A stretch of 64,000 bases of DNA from an uncultured bacterium. GTDB lineage: Bacteria; Verrucomicrobiota; Lentisphaeria; Victivallales; UBA1829. The position numbers were made by a program, and so were the translations under genes. Location: assembly GCA_902774245.1 (NCBI GenBank), contig CACYHQ010000007.1, forward strand, positions 1 to 64,000, read 5' to 3'. The notes below the pieces were generated by a model. The model did not search any database and was not told where the DNA came from. It worked only from the letters and a program-made list of their open reading frames with translations. This document shows, one piece after another, positions 6,263 to 14,850 of this stretch (its first letter is position 1; each line of letters opens with the position of its first letter).

Positions 6263-8635
6263 ATGAAAAAGACCCAAATCATCCTGATTTTTATCACTGT
6301 ACTGGTTGTCCTTCTTGCCTGTCTCGGCGCATTGGGGTATTTCGGTGCTAACACGATGCGCCGGACCTATCTGCGGATGTCGGCCAGAGAAGCTTTTGCC
6401 GCGGAGGAGTGGAAGAATGCGGAAAAGCTTTTGAAAAAATATGTTGAACAGGATATCAACAGCGAGGAGGATTTCGTCCGCCTTGCAATGGTCTACCGGC
6501 ATTTCGGCAATACCGACGAGGAGATGCACTGCTGGTATCGTGCCTGCTCCCTGAATCCGCTCAAGCCTGAATACTGGGCTGCTTACACCAAGTGCGCGAT
6601 GGATGCCCGCAACTTCCCGCATCTTTATACGTCTCTGGCCCGCAAGCTTGAGTTGAACGTAGAACTTGCTCCGAGGGACAAGATGCTGTACCTTATCTGC
6701 TCGGTCATGACAGACCGAGTCAAAGATGTGGAGCCATTCTATGAACTCATGCTTGAGGAGGATTCGGAGATTTTCCAGCAGGACGATCTCAGCCGGTTTG
6801 CGGAATTTCTTGTAACATACAGCACTTTTACCCCTGACGAGTGCTTGGATTTCCTGACCCGGAACATTGAGTCGGACGATTCATTTGTCCGGTTGGAGTC
6901 CATCCTGTTTTATCTTGTCTTCCTTGATTTTTCCGGCGAGGATCCGGATTATATTCTGGAACAGAAAGAAACGATGTTGCAGCAGGTGGTTGCCATGAAC
7001 CGTTTCGCCGGAATTCCTCTTCAGGCGAGTTTCTTCTTTTCCCGCCTGAGATTCAATTCCGTCATCGAGATCGCCGAACCCTATCTGGCGGATATCGATC
7101 ATATCTCTTTGGCCGTTCTTTATGCGGAGAGCTGCGTGTACGGCGCACAGCCTGAGAAGCTGAAACCTCTTGCCGAGCACTTCCGTTCTCTTGACCGGAA
7201 GTACAGAACACTGGTCTCCTATATTGAGGCGTTATACGATTTCAGTCAGGGGGCGGAGTACAATGAGGACCTCGCCAAAAAAATGCAGGAAGTCGGCGCC
7301 GCCGCACAGACGGATCTCGCGAATCTGATCAATCTCCAGGTTGCACTCAACCACGACAGCGTGGAGAAAATATGCAGTTCTCTTGAAGCAATCATGCTGA
7401 ACCCGCCGTTCTACGATCTGCAGGAGAGAGCCCGTCCCGCGGTCCGTCACTATCTGTGGACTAAAATTGAGGAGAATCCGGAGCTCGCCGAGAATCCGGG
7501 GCGTCTTGCCAGACTCGCTCAACTCATTGCGGGCGCCGACAATACGGATCCTTTCCTGATGCGTATCATCATTGCCGACCTGTACAAACGGGGATTGCTG
7601 ACACGGTCGATCCTTCAGGCAAACCTGAACGTGTTTTCTTTTGATCCGTATCTTCTGCAGGTGGCCGCCGAATTCGAGCTTTTCAACGGCAATCCGGAAA
7701 AGTGTCTGGAATATGCCGAACGGTACTATACCATGAAAGATGAGAAGCGTTCCATTGCCTTCGATTTGCTGCATGCAATCGCTTTGGAGCAAACAGGAAA
7801 AGTCGATGAAGCCGCAAAGGAATACGCCGCCCTGGTCGACAATACCGAAATGGACCGTGGCATCCTCTATCGCTATTTCAGATTCTGCATCGATCATAAA
7901 CGCGGGACGGAGCTGTCGGCGATGGCGAAACGTCTGAGCGACTCGACCGTTCCGGAACTGAAGGCGCTTGTCCCATTCTTCCAGTCGGAGGAATTGCTCC
8001 TTCAGGAGAAGAAGGAGGAAGCGTTTTCCCTTCTTGAAACGGCGGAAACGGATCATCCGGACTTCGCACTTCATGCGGCAAACAGGTTTTCTACATACGA
8101 TATGCTGGATCTGGCGCTTTCCCGCTACCTCGCGCTGCTTGGCAAGCATCCTGATCAAAGGGTGGTTTTCGCCAACATCGCCGAGGTCTATCTGGCAAAA
8201 GGAATGAAGGAAGAGGCCCTTTCCTATGCACAACAATCATGGGAAACGAATCGGGACGACAGCCTCGGTCAGTTTGTCTATGCGAAAATGCTTGCGCTGA
8301 ACGAGCGTTATCAGGACGCGGAAAGAGTCCTCAAGATCCCGTATCACGCGGTCGAGTTGCCGAAAGAGATCAAGGACCTTTGGACGGACATCATGCTTCA
8401 TTGCGTCCGGGAGGATCTGGCAAACGGGCATTTCTCGTATGCGCTCGACCGGTCCAATCATTATCTGATCCTCTACCCCAAAGATTCCACGTTCCATGAT
8501 TTCAAAATGCGTTCGGAGGAGGAACTCCAGAAGACGCCGGATTCTCTGATTCCCGGAATCCTTGGAGACTGGATGGATACGCCAACGTTCATCGAATTCA
8601 ACCCCAAGGATGTCCAATCTGAAGAAGAACAGTAG
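6263..8635 (+). CDS. Membrane-anchored tetratricopeptide-repeat protein
   Basis: A protein of 790 residues. Residues 5-28 form one hydrophobic helix (IILIFITVLVVLLACLGALG), after which the protein is entirely helical. TPR-like units can be seen at AEEWKNAEKLLKKYVEQD (about residue 49) and VRLAMVYRHFGNTDEEMHCW, and again toward the C-terminus (AEVYLAKGMKEEALSYAQ). It is probably a membrane-anchored scaffold facing the periplasm. It follows the sorted surface protein gene by about 125 bp, but a strong terminator lies between them. Long TPR proteins accompany exosortase loci in other bacteria, so a role in export or assembly is possible; this is an inference from neighbourhood only. The enzyme-free sequence gives no catalytic function. 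Confidence 0.7.
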   Translation: MKKTQIILIFITVLVVLLACLGALGYFGANTMRRTYLRMSAREAFAAEEWKNAEKLLKKYVEQDINSEEDFVRLAMVYRHFGNTDEEMHCWYRACSLNPLKPEYWAAYTKCAMDARNFPHLYTSLARKLELNVELAPRDKMLYLICSVMTDRVKDVEPFYELMLEEDSEIFQQDDLSRFAEFLVTYSTFTPDECLDFLTRNIESDDSFVRLESILFYLVFLDFSGEDPDYILEQKETMLQQVVAMNRFAGIPLQASFFFSRLRFNSVIEIAEPYLADIDHISLAVLYAESCVYGAQPEKLKPLAEHFRSLDRKYRTLVSYIEALYDFSQGAEYNEDLAKKMQEVGAAAQTDLANLINLQVALNHDSVEKICSSLEAIMLNPPFYDLQERARPAVRHYLWTKIEENPELAENPGRLARLAQLIAGADNTDPFLMRIIIADLYKRGLLTRSILQANLNVFSFDPYLLQVAAEFELFNGNPEKCLEYAERYYTMKDEKRSIAFDLLHAIALEQTGKVDEAAKEYAALVDNTEMDRGILYRYFRFCIDHKRGTELSAMAKRLSDSTVPELKALVPFFQSEELLLQEKKEEAFSLLETAETDHPDFALHAANRFSTYDMLDLALSRYLALLGKHPDQRVVFANIAEVYLAKGMKEEALSYAQQSWETNRDDSLGQFVYAKMLALNERYQDAERVLKIPYHAVELPKEIKDLWTDIMLHCVREDLANGHFSYALDRSNHYLILYPKDSTFHDFKMRSEEELQKTPDSLIPGILGDWMDTPTFIEFNPKDVQSEEEQ

Positions 8636-8678
8636 CCCTTATCTTGAACTGGGACATCGTTCCATGCAATTAATCAAG

Positions 8679-8716
8679 CCGGATCCGGAATCAAATCCGA
8701 ATCCGGTTTCGTTTTT
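8679..8716 (+). terminator. Terminator after the TPR gene
   Basis: CCGGATCCGGA (8679-8689) pairs with TCCGAATCCGG (8696-8706) with one mismatch and is followed by a T-rich run (TTTCGTTTTTC). Confidence 0.75.
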
Positions 8717-8760
8717 CTTTCCCCGGTTTTCAAGGATATTCGAGTTCAATTCGAGCAAAA

Positions 8761-8794
8761 AACACCCGCGGAAATTTCGGCTTTCGCGGGTGTT
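8761..8794 (-). terminator. Terminator after the macB-like gene
   Basis: AACACCCGCG (8761-8770) pairs perfectly with CGCGGGTGTT (8785-8794). The run of A residues just left of it becomes a U tract in leftward transcripts. Confidence 0.8.
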
Positions 8795-8820
8795 CTGTAT
8801 TCCGGTGCTGGACCGGAGGA

Positions 8821-10182
8821 TTATTCGTAGCGGAGGGCTTCGATCGGGTCGAGACGGGAGGCTTTCCACGCGGGATAGAACCCGAAGAGAATGCCGACCG
8901 TGGCGGAGACGATGACCGCCGCGACGATAGCCTGCGGGCTGGCTTCGATGGGCCATCCGAGGACGGTCGCGATCATGAGGGACATGCCGTGTCCGAGCAG
9001 GATCCCCATGATGCCGCCGGAGATGCAGAGCACGACGGATTCGATGAGGAACTGGCGGAGGATGTCGCGGGAGCGTGCGCCGACCGCCATGCGGAGGCCG
9101 ATCTCGCGCGTGCGTTCCGTGACGGACACGAGCATGATGTTCATGATGCCGACGCCTCCGACGACGAGGGAGATCAGCGCCACGCCGAGGAGCAGGTTGG
9201 TCATGAGCGTGGAGGTCTGGTTCAGCATGGACATGAATTCGGCGGAGTTGCGGACGGTGAAGTCGTCGTCCTGCTCGATGCCGAGGTTGTGGCGCTTGCG
9301 GAGGAGGTCAGAGACTTCCTGCACGGCCTGTTCGTTCTTCTCGATCGTGGAGGCCGTGACGATGATCTGGTCCAGCTGGGTGAAACGGCTGTAGAAAAGC
9401 TTGTCCTTCGTGATGCTGTTGTCCTGGTCGGGATAAAGTGCGCGTCCGCTGACGGCGAAGCGTTCGCCCGGTGAATCCGAGACAGTGCTGGAGGTGTTGG
9501 ACGCGGTCCCGGTCTTGAGTCCGGTGACGCGCATGCGCATGGTGGTCCACGGGGTCAGGACCACGTCGTCCTCGTCCGATCCCATCATGTTCGCGCCCTT
9601 GGTCTTCAGGACGCCGATGACGGTGAACGTGACATCGCCGATTCGGAGTTCGCAGTCGAGGGGCGACATGCCGTTGAAGACCTCCTTCACGATGGTGGTG
9701 CCGACGACGCAGACGCGGGCGTTGGTGTCGACTTCCTCGTTGGTGAAGAGGCGGCCTTCCTGGATGTCCCAGTTGCGGATCTCGAAGTAGGCGGGGGCGA
9801 CGCCGAACATGTTGCTGGGCACCCAGTTCACGTTGCCGAAGATGACCTGCACGTTGCCGCCGCGGACGACGGGGGAATAGAGGGCGACGCTGGGGCAGTA
9901 TTCGCCGATGGCGTCGGCGTCTGCGGGGACGAGCGAGACGGCCGCGCCCGCGCCCTGACGCGCTCCGCCGGGGCCCATCATGCTGCCGGGCATGACCATG
10001 ATCGAGTTCGCGCCCATGTTTTCGAGGGAGGTCTGGATGGCGCTCTTCGAGCCGTTGCCGATCTCCATCATGGTGATGACGGCGGCGATGCCGATAATGA
10101 TGCCGAGTGTGGTGAGGAGCGTGCGCGTGGGGTTGCGGCGCAGGGATTTGAGGGAGGTGAGGATGGTGGAAATGATACGCAT
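8821..10182 (-). CDS. MacB-like ABC transporter permease
   Basis: A protein of 453 residues with the FtsX/MacB layout. An N-terminal membrane helix (TLLTTLGIIIGIAAVITMM) is followed by a large periplasmic domain (about residues 50-320) and three C-terminal helices (LLLGVALISLVVGGVGIMN onward). ERTREIGLRMAVGAR is the cytoplasmic coupling motif shared by this family. The start at 10182 has GGAGG seven bases upstream. Here the ATPase is a separate gene, unlike E. coli MacB in which both parts are fused. Together with the MacA-like adaptor and the TolC-like channel it would form a tripartite pump for peptides, macrolides or other amphiphiles. It is the last gene of the TetR-controlled operon. Its partner ATPase is frameshifted, which may disable the pump. 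Confidence 0.88.
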   Translation of the reverse strand: MRIISTILTSLKSLRRNPTRTLLTTLGIIIGIAAVITMMEIGNGSKSAIQTSLENMGANSIMVMPGSMMGPGGARQGAGAAVSLVPADADAIGEYCPSVALYSPVVRGGNVQVIFGNVNWVPSNMFGVAPAYFEIRNWDIQEGRLFTNEEVDTNARVCVVGTTIVKEVFNGMSPLDCELRIGDVTFTVIGVLKTKGANMMGSDEDDVVLTPWTTMRMRVTGLKTGTASNTSSTVSDSPGERFAVSGRALYPDQDNSITKDKLFYSRFTQLDQIIVTASTIEKNEQAVQEVSDLLRKRHNLGIEQDDDFTVRNSAEFMSMLNQTSTLMTNLLLGVALISLVVGGVGIMNIMLVSVTERTREIGLRMAVGARSRDILRQFLIESVVLCISGGIMGILLGHGMSLMIATVLGWPIEASPQAIVAAVIVSATVGILFGFYPAWKASRLDPIEALRYE

Positions 10183-10184
10183 GA

Positions 10185-10917
10185 TTACGCCTCCTTCGCT
10201 TCCGCCGCATGGCGTTTCGGATCGTCCACGATGCGCCCGTCCTTCAGCATGATCGTGCGCTTGGCGCAGTCCGCGATCTCGGTGGAGTGGGTGACGAGGA
10301 TGACCGTGATGCCGGAGGCGTTGAGTTCGGAGAACATGTTCATCACCTCGACGCTGGTCTTCGAGTCGAGGTTGCCGGTGGGTTCGTCGGCGAAGAGGAC
10401 CGGCGGGCGGTTGATGAGGGCGCGTGCGATGGCGACGCGCTGCTGCTGGCCGCCGGAGAGCTGGGACGGGAAGTGGTCGATGCGTTCGCCGAGGCCGACC
10501 TGCTTCAGCGCCTCGATGCCGCGGCGGCGGCATTCTGCGGCGGAGAGGCCCTGCGCCGTGTAGTTGAGCGGCATGATGACGTTGTCAAGTGCGCTCGTGC
10601 GCGGGAGCAGGTTGAAGCTCTGGAACACGAATCCGATCTTCTTGTTGCGGATCTTCGCGCGGCGGTCGCCGGAGATGCGCCCGACTTCCTCGCCGTCGAA
10701 GAAATAATCGCCTTCGGTCTGGCGGTCCAGACAGCCGAGGATGTTCATGAGGGTGCTTTTCCCGGAACCGGACGCGCCCATGAGGGCGACGTATTCGCCT
10801 TTGCCGATCTCCGCCTTTGCCGATCTCGAGCGAGATGCCCTTCAGGACGGGTACGGAGATTTCACCGAGGAAATACGTCTTGCCGATGTTGACGAGTTTG
10901 ATGAGTTCTTGAGACAT
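10185..10917 (-). pseudogene. MacB-type ABC ATPase, frameshifted by a 16-bp duplication
   Basis: Two frames together encode an ATPase of the LolD/MacB group. The first runs from 10917 (MSQELIKLVNIGKTYFLG...) and the second contains MGASGSGKST (Walker A), LSGGQQQRVAIARAL (signature), VLFADEPTGNLD (Walker B) and the switch His. The break falls just before Walker A, where a 16-base unit is present twice. Removing one copy gives a continuous 238-residue protein reading GKGEYVALMGASGSGKST. Translation could restart at the Met of MGASGSGKST (10781), but the product would lack the first strands and A-loop. It may be a true mutation, a switchable state or an assembly error. It sits 16 bp after macA and 2 bp before macB. 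Confidence 0.9.
10796..10827. repeat. Exact 16-bp tandem duplication inside the ATPase gene
   Basis: The unit CGCCTTTGCCGATCTC occurs at 10796-10811 and again at 10812-10827 without a single difference. Because 16 is not a multiple of three, it shifts the reading frame. Confidence 0.97.
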
Positions 10918-10933
10918 GGAGCGGACCTCGCGA

Positions 10934-12436
10934 TCAGTTTCTCGGTGCTCCGGGGCGTCCGCCCATGCCGCCGGTTGCGCCTGCGCCGGGACGTCCGCCC
11001 GCGCCGGGAGCGGTGACTGCGCCGGAACCGCCCGCCGCAGCCTCGCGCTGGCTGGCGCGTTCGCGAGCGCCCGCGCTGCCGCGGCCGGAGAACCGGGGCA
11101 TTCTGGGCATGAAGGGGTTGTTCTGCATGCCGGAATCCGCGCCGCCGGGGCGGGCCATGGCGGCGGAGGTGTCGACGCCGGTGATGATGACGTCGCCTTC
11201 CTTCAGGTCGTCGGTGATGATCTCGGCGACGGTGCCGTTGTTGAGGCCGACTTTGACCTTGACGGGGGAGAGGATGCCCTCGGTCTTTTCGATCCAGAGG
11301 AGAGCTTCATCCTGTCCGGCCAGAACGGGGTTCGCGAGGGCGGCGGGGTCGATGTTCTGCACGTCCGGGGTGTAGCGGAGCGCGGAGGACGGGACGGAGA
11401 GGACGCCGCGTTTTGCCTCGCGGATGAACTTGACGTTGGCGGTGAGGTAGGGTTTCAGCATGCCGCTGTCGTTGTCGGTGTTGACCTCGACGATGTAGGT
11501 GACGACGTTGGAGGAGAGCGTGGCGTTGAGGCGGATGCGGAAGACTTTGCCGTGGAACGTGACGCCGGGGAAGGCGTCGCAGGAGAACGTGACGTCCATG
11601 CCGGGCGTGATGCTGCCGATGTCGGCTTCGTTCACGGAGACCCACACCTGCATCTTCGCGAAATCCTTCGCGACGAGGAAGATGCTGGACGCGGCCTGGT
11701 TGGACACGACGGTCTGGCCGATGCTGACGCGGCGGTCGATCACGACGCCGTCCATCGGGGCGGTGATGGTGCAATAGTCGAGGTTGCGTTTCGCGCGGAG
11801 CAGGGAGGCTTCGGCGCTGGAGAGGGTGCCCTTCGCGCTGGAGAGGGAGGCTTTCGCTTCGGCGAGAGAGGCCTTCTTCACGGCGATCTCGGCCTGGGCG
11901 GTGTTGTAGTCGGACTGGTAGCTGTCGTAATCGCTCCTGGTCATGGTCTTGGACTGGAACAGCGTCTGCGCGCGATCCCAGTTCGCCTTGGCGAGGGCGA
12001 GACGCGTCTCGCTCTGCTTGAGGCTGGCCTCGGCGCTTTCGATGCCCGCTTCGGCCTGGACGATGCCCGCCTTGGCGCGTTCGTGCGTGGCTTCGGCGTC
12101 CTGAAGGTCGGCCTTGTACGGCACGTCGTCGATCTGCGCCAGCACCATGCCGGTCTTCACGCGGGAGCTGAAGTCGACCGGATTGCCGTCGACGTCCTTG
12201 CCGAAGCTCATGATCTTGCCGTTGACCTGCGCGCCGACGTTCACGAGCTCTTCGGGCTCGACGGTGCCGGTGGCGGAGATGGAGCGGATCACGTCGCCGC
12301 GGACGATCTCTTCGGTCTTGAAGACGACTTTTTCGTTGGCTTTGCCTCGGGAATAGCTGCGGACGACGACCCAGCCGACGGCGAGCGCGCCGATTATGAT
12401 GACGAGAACGAGAAGTTTTTTCAGGAATTGTTTCAT
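10934..12436 (-). CDS. MacA-like periplasmic adaptor (HlyD/RND membrane fusion family)
   Basis: A protein of 500 residues. An N-terminal anchor helix (LLVLVIIIGALAVGWVVV) is followed by a beta-barrel and lipoyl half (SATGTVEPEELVNVGAQVNGKI), a long coiled-coil hairpin (about residues 105-225, rich in Ala, Glu and Lys), the second lipoyl half with the hallmark ITAPMDGVVIDRRVSIGQ, and C-terminal barrel domains. It should bridge the inner-membrane ABC permease to the TolC-like channel. The C-terminal 60 residues are Gly/Arg/Ala/Pro-rich and look disordered, an unusual tail for MacA. It lies 54 bp after the tolC-like gene and 16 bp before the broken ATPase gene in one operon. Confidence 0.9.
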   Translation of the reverse strand: MKQFLKKLLVLVIIIGALAVGWVVVRSYSRGKANEKVVFKTEEIVRGDVIRSISATGTVEPEELVNVGAQVNGKIMSFGKDVDGNPVDFSSRVKTGMVLAQIDDVPYKADLQDAEATHERAKAGIVQAEAGIESAEASLKQSETRLALAKANWDRAQTLFQSKTMTRSDYDSYQSDYNTAQAEIAVKKASLAEAKASLSSAKGTLSSAEASLLRAKRNLDYCTITAPMDGVVIDRRVSIGQTVVSNQAASSIFLVAKDFAKMQVWVSVNEADIGSITPGMDVTFSCDAFPGVTFHGKVFRIRLNATLSSNVVTYIVEVNTDNDSGMLKPYLTANVKFIREAKRGVLSVPSSALRYTPDVQNIDPAALANPVLAGQDEALLWIEKTEGILSPVKVKVGLNNGTVAEIITDDLKEGDVIITGVDTSAAMARPGGADSGMQNNPFMPRMPRFSGRGSAGARERASQREAAAGGSGAVTAPGAGGRPGAGATGGMGGRPGAPRN

Positions 12437-12490
12437 GTGGAAACTGCCTTTATGTTATGTTTTCTATTTGATGCTTTTTGTGGTAAGATG

Positions 12491-14047
12491 TCAGATGCCG
12501 TTCTGCTGGTCGGCGGGGACGGCGGCGGGCTGAGTGGAGCTCGACGCCGGAGCGGAGGAATCGGTGTTGTCCTGTCTCATCTCCTTGTCGATCTTTTCGC
12601 CCTTGGGAGCTGCGGCATCTTCTTCTTCCAGCTCTTCCATGTCGCGGTCGCTGAACGCATAGACGGCGGCCTCCAGCTGCGCCTTCGCGTTGGAGGCGTT
12701 GATGACGGCGGAGAGGAGTTCGTGCTGGGCGTTGATAACGGATCGTTCCGCTTCGTTGAGGCGGGTCACGAGCGCGGTCCCTGCCTTGTATTCGTTTTCG
12801 ACGAGGTCGCGCGTGTCACGCGTGAGTTTGTAGATGTCGCGAGAGATGTGCGCCTTTTCGATGTTGGTCACGTAGTTGTCGTAGGCCGTGCGGACGTCCG
12901 TGATGACGGTGATCCAGGTCTGCGCGAGGGAGTAATCGGAATCGGCGAGGCTGGCGTAGGACTGAAGCGCGGCGAAGTAGTCGGAGAACCCGTTGAAGAT
13001 GTTCCAGTTCGCGCTGATGCCGTAGTTGAAGCTCCAGGAGCCTGACCAGCTCGTGGTGGTGCGGTCCAGACGCGTCTGGTTCCGGCTCCAGCCGTAGCCG
13101 AGGTTGTAGGTCGCATTGACCTTCGGTCCGAATGCCGAGAGGGATTTCCAGAAGTTGTACTTCGCCGTTTCGAGGCTGTCGCGGAATTTCTGGAGGTCGG
13201 GACGGTTCGCGAGCGCGGAATCGAGGTAGACGGTCACGTCCGCGAGGACTTCCTTTTCGGGCATGGTCGCGTCTTCGAACGCAACGGTGTCCGGGATGGT
13301 GCCGTCGGTGATGCCGAGCGTGCCGGCGAGGACGTACTTGGCGGAACGGATGTTGTATTCGGAGCGGATCAGCTCAAGTTCACCGTTTTTGAGCGTGATC
13401 TGGAAGTTGAGGACGTCAGAGAGGAGCGCGGTCCCGGCGTCGTACTTGTCCTGCGTCTCCTTCAGCATCTTCTTGCTGTAGTCGATGGATGCTTCCGCGA
13501 TGGCTTTCTGCGAGATCGCCGACTGGACGTCGTTGTAGGCGTATGCAACGGAACGGAGCAGGAGTCGTTTCGCGTCCTCCTGCGCGTCCTTCGCCTGGTT
13601 CAGACTGTATTTCTGCGCGAGGATGTTCATCTCGCGTCCGAGGCTGTCGAAGATGAGCCAGGTGCCGTTGAGGGACGGTCCGAGATTCGTGTTGTACGTC
13701 CACGGCTTTTCGCCGGAGCTGGACGAGGTCACCTTGGAGAAACTCTGGCTGACGGACATGCCGGCGTTCAGGGTCGGCGCGTAGCCCGAGAAGCTCTGGT
13801 AGTATCTGGCGCGCGCGGAGTCGATCGCGAACTTGACACGGAGGAAGTCCGGGTTGTTCGCCAGCGCGATCTCGCGCGCTTTTTCGAGCGTGAGTACCTT
13901 CATGTCTTCGGGGAAGAGGATTTTCTCTTCGTCCGGGATGTCGGTGTAGGTGGAGTGTTTGACGGCCATGGGGGGCTTGGTGTAGCTCTGGCAGCCGCCG
14001 AAAACGAGGGCGATCGGAACCGCGAGGAGGAGAAGTTTCTTATTCAT
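12491..14047 (-). CDS. TolC-family outer-membrane channel lipoprotein
   Basis: A protein of 518 residues with a lipoprotein signal peptide (MNKKLLLLAVPIALVFGGC; lipobox Cys at residue 19) and two similar halves of long helices typical of outer-membrane efflux proteins. Examples are ALANNPDFLRVKFAIDSARAR and later YKAGTALVTRLNEAERSV. The C-terminal 60 residues are acidic, then Ser/Ala/Pro-rich. The start at 14047 lies within the last bases of the tetR gene (8-bp overlap), so the two are translationally coupled. It would supply the outer-membrane exit for the MacA/MacB pump encoded next. It lacks a close Shine-Dalgarno, which fits re-initiation after tetR. Confidence 0.9.
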   Translation of the reverse strand: MNKKLLLLAVPIALVFGGCQSYTKPPMAVKHSTYTDIPDEEKILFPEDMKVLTLEKAREIALANNPDFLRVKFAIDSARARYYQSFSGYAPTLNAGMSVSQSFSKVTSSSSGEKPWTYNTNLGPSLNGTWLIFDSLGREMNILAQKYSLNQAKDAQEDAKRLLLRSVAYAYNDVQSAISQKAIAEASIDYSKKMLKETQDKYDAGTALLSDVLNFQITLKNGELELIRSEYNIRSAKYVLAGTLGITDGTIPDTVAFEDATMPEKEVLADVTVYLDSALANRPDLQKFRDSLETAKYNFWKSLSAFGPKVNATYNLGYGWSRNQTRLDRTTTSWSGSWSFNYGISANWNIFNGFSDYFAALQSYASLADSDYSLAQTWITVITDVRTAYDNYVTNIEKAHISRDIYKLTRDTRDLVENEYKAGTALVTRLNEAERSVINAQHELLSAVINASNAKAQLEAAVYAFSDRDMEELEEEDAAAPKGEKIDKEMRQDNTDSSAPASSSTQPAAVPADQQNGI

Positions 14048-14639
14048 GGTTGTTTTGGATACTCCGGAGGAAAAGTTGAACGACGGGCACGGGGTCGATG
14101 ACCTCGTCCCGGAAATCACTGAGCATGCAGATGTTGTGGATGGCGCCGTTGAAGAGGATCATGGCCGCGGCGAGGTCGACGCTGCGGAACTCGCCCTCCT
14201 TCACGCCGTCGCGGATGACGCCTTCGATGATCGTCTGGCGGCGCATGTCGCCGACGATGACCGGGTGCGAGGAATCCTTGGGCGGAGGCACGTTCTCCAT
14301 GATCGCGCGGTGGTACTTGCGCTTCTCGCGGAACGTGCGGATGATGAAGAGCGCCATTTCGGCGAGGCGTTCGGACGCCGGTTTGCCGTTCGCGGCGATC
14401 TCTTCAAGCTTGTCGCAGAGCGCGGCGATGGAGGCGCGGGCGATGGCATACAGGATGTCGTTTTTGTCCTTGAAATAATTATAAAGGACGCCGCGCGAGA
14501 CATTGAGGCGCTTCGCGATGTTCTCCGTGGTGAAGGCTTCCCAGCCGCCCTCGCAGAGCAGGGCGATCCCGGCGGAACACACGTCGTGCCGGATGGATTC
14601 GGTCATCATTTCGCGCATTTTCTGCGTGTATCTTGGCAT
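14040..14639 (-). CDS. TetR/AcrR-family transcriptional repressor
   Basis: A protein of 199 residues. The N-terminal helix-turn-helix is clear (FTTENIAKRLNVSRGVLYNYFKDKNDIL, residues about 37-64), and the C-terminal ligand domain is of variable type. It is the first gene of the leftward tolC-macA-macB operon and diverges from an MFS transporter gene. A perfect 15-bp palindrome about 65 bp upstream of its start is the likely operator, so the protein probably represses its own operon and possibly the MFS gene until an effector binds. Overlap with the tolC-like start indicates translational coupling. The inducer cannot be deduced. Confidence 0.93.
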   Translation of the reverse strand: MPRYTQKMREMMTESIRHDVCSAGIALLCEGGWEAFTTENIAKRLNVSRGVLYNYFKDKNDILYAIARASIAALCDKLEEIAANGKPASERLAEMALFIIRTFREKRKYHRAIMENVPPPKDSSHPVIVGDMRRQTIIEGVIRDGVKEGEFRSVDLAAAMILFNGAIHNICMLSDFRDEVIDPVPVVQLFLRSIQNNHE

Positions 14640-14703
14640 AATGAGAACGGATTTGATGTTGGGAATGCTGTATTTTGTACAATTTTGACAAGGTGATTTT
14701 ATT

Positions 14704-14718
14704 GTGACACCGTGTCAC
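14704..14718. promoter_or_regulatory. Perfect palindrome, probable TetR operator
   Basis: GTGACAC (14704-14710), a central C and GTGTCAC (14712-14718). It lies in the 211-bp divergent region between the tetR operon and the MFS gene. It is the only long perfect palindrome there and has the size of a TetR-family operator. Confidence 0.7.
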
Positions 14719-14778
14719 GAACGGCATAAAAAATACACCGTTTCCGCCTGAAATCAAGAAGAAATTCAGGATAATAAC

Positions 14779-14806
14779 TTGAATTTGATAAAAAATGCAT
14801 TACATT
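14779..14806 (+). promoter_or_regulatory. Promoter for the MFS transporter gene
   Basis: TTGAAT (14779-14784), a 16-bp spacer and TACATT (14801-14806), within a very AT-rich stretch. Transcription would start about 38 bases before the ATG at 14851. Confidence 0.65.
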
Positions 14807-14850
14807 TAGTAAAAAATTCATGCACCGAATAATCAGAGGAGAACGAATCT

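Noticed and set aside
8821-10533. A long reading of the macB-like gene starting at 10533
   Set aside because: The extra N-terminus is Arg/Pro/His-rich and lies in the wrong frame of the ATPase gene; the ATG at 10182 has GGAGG and starts a normal FtsX-type helix.
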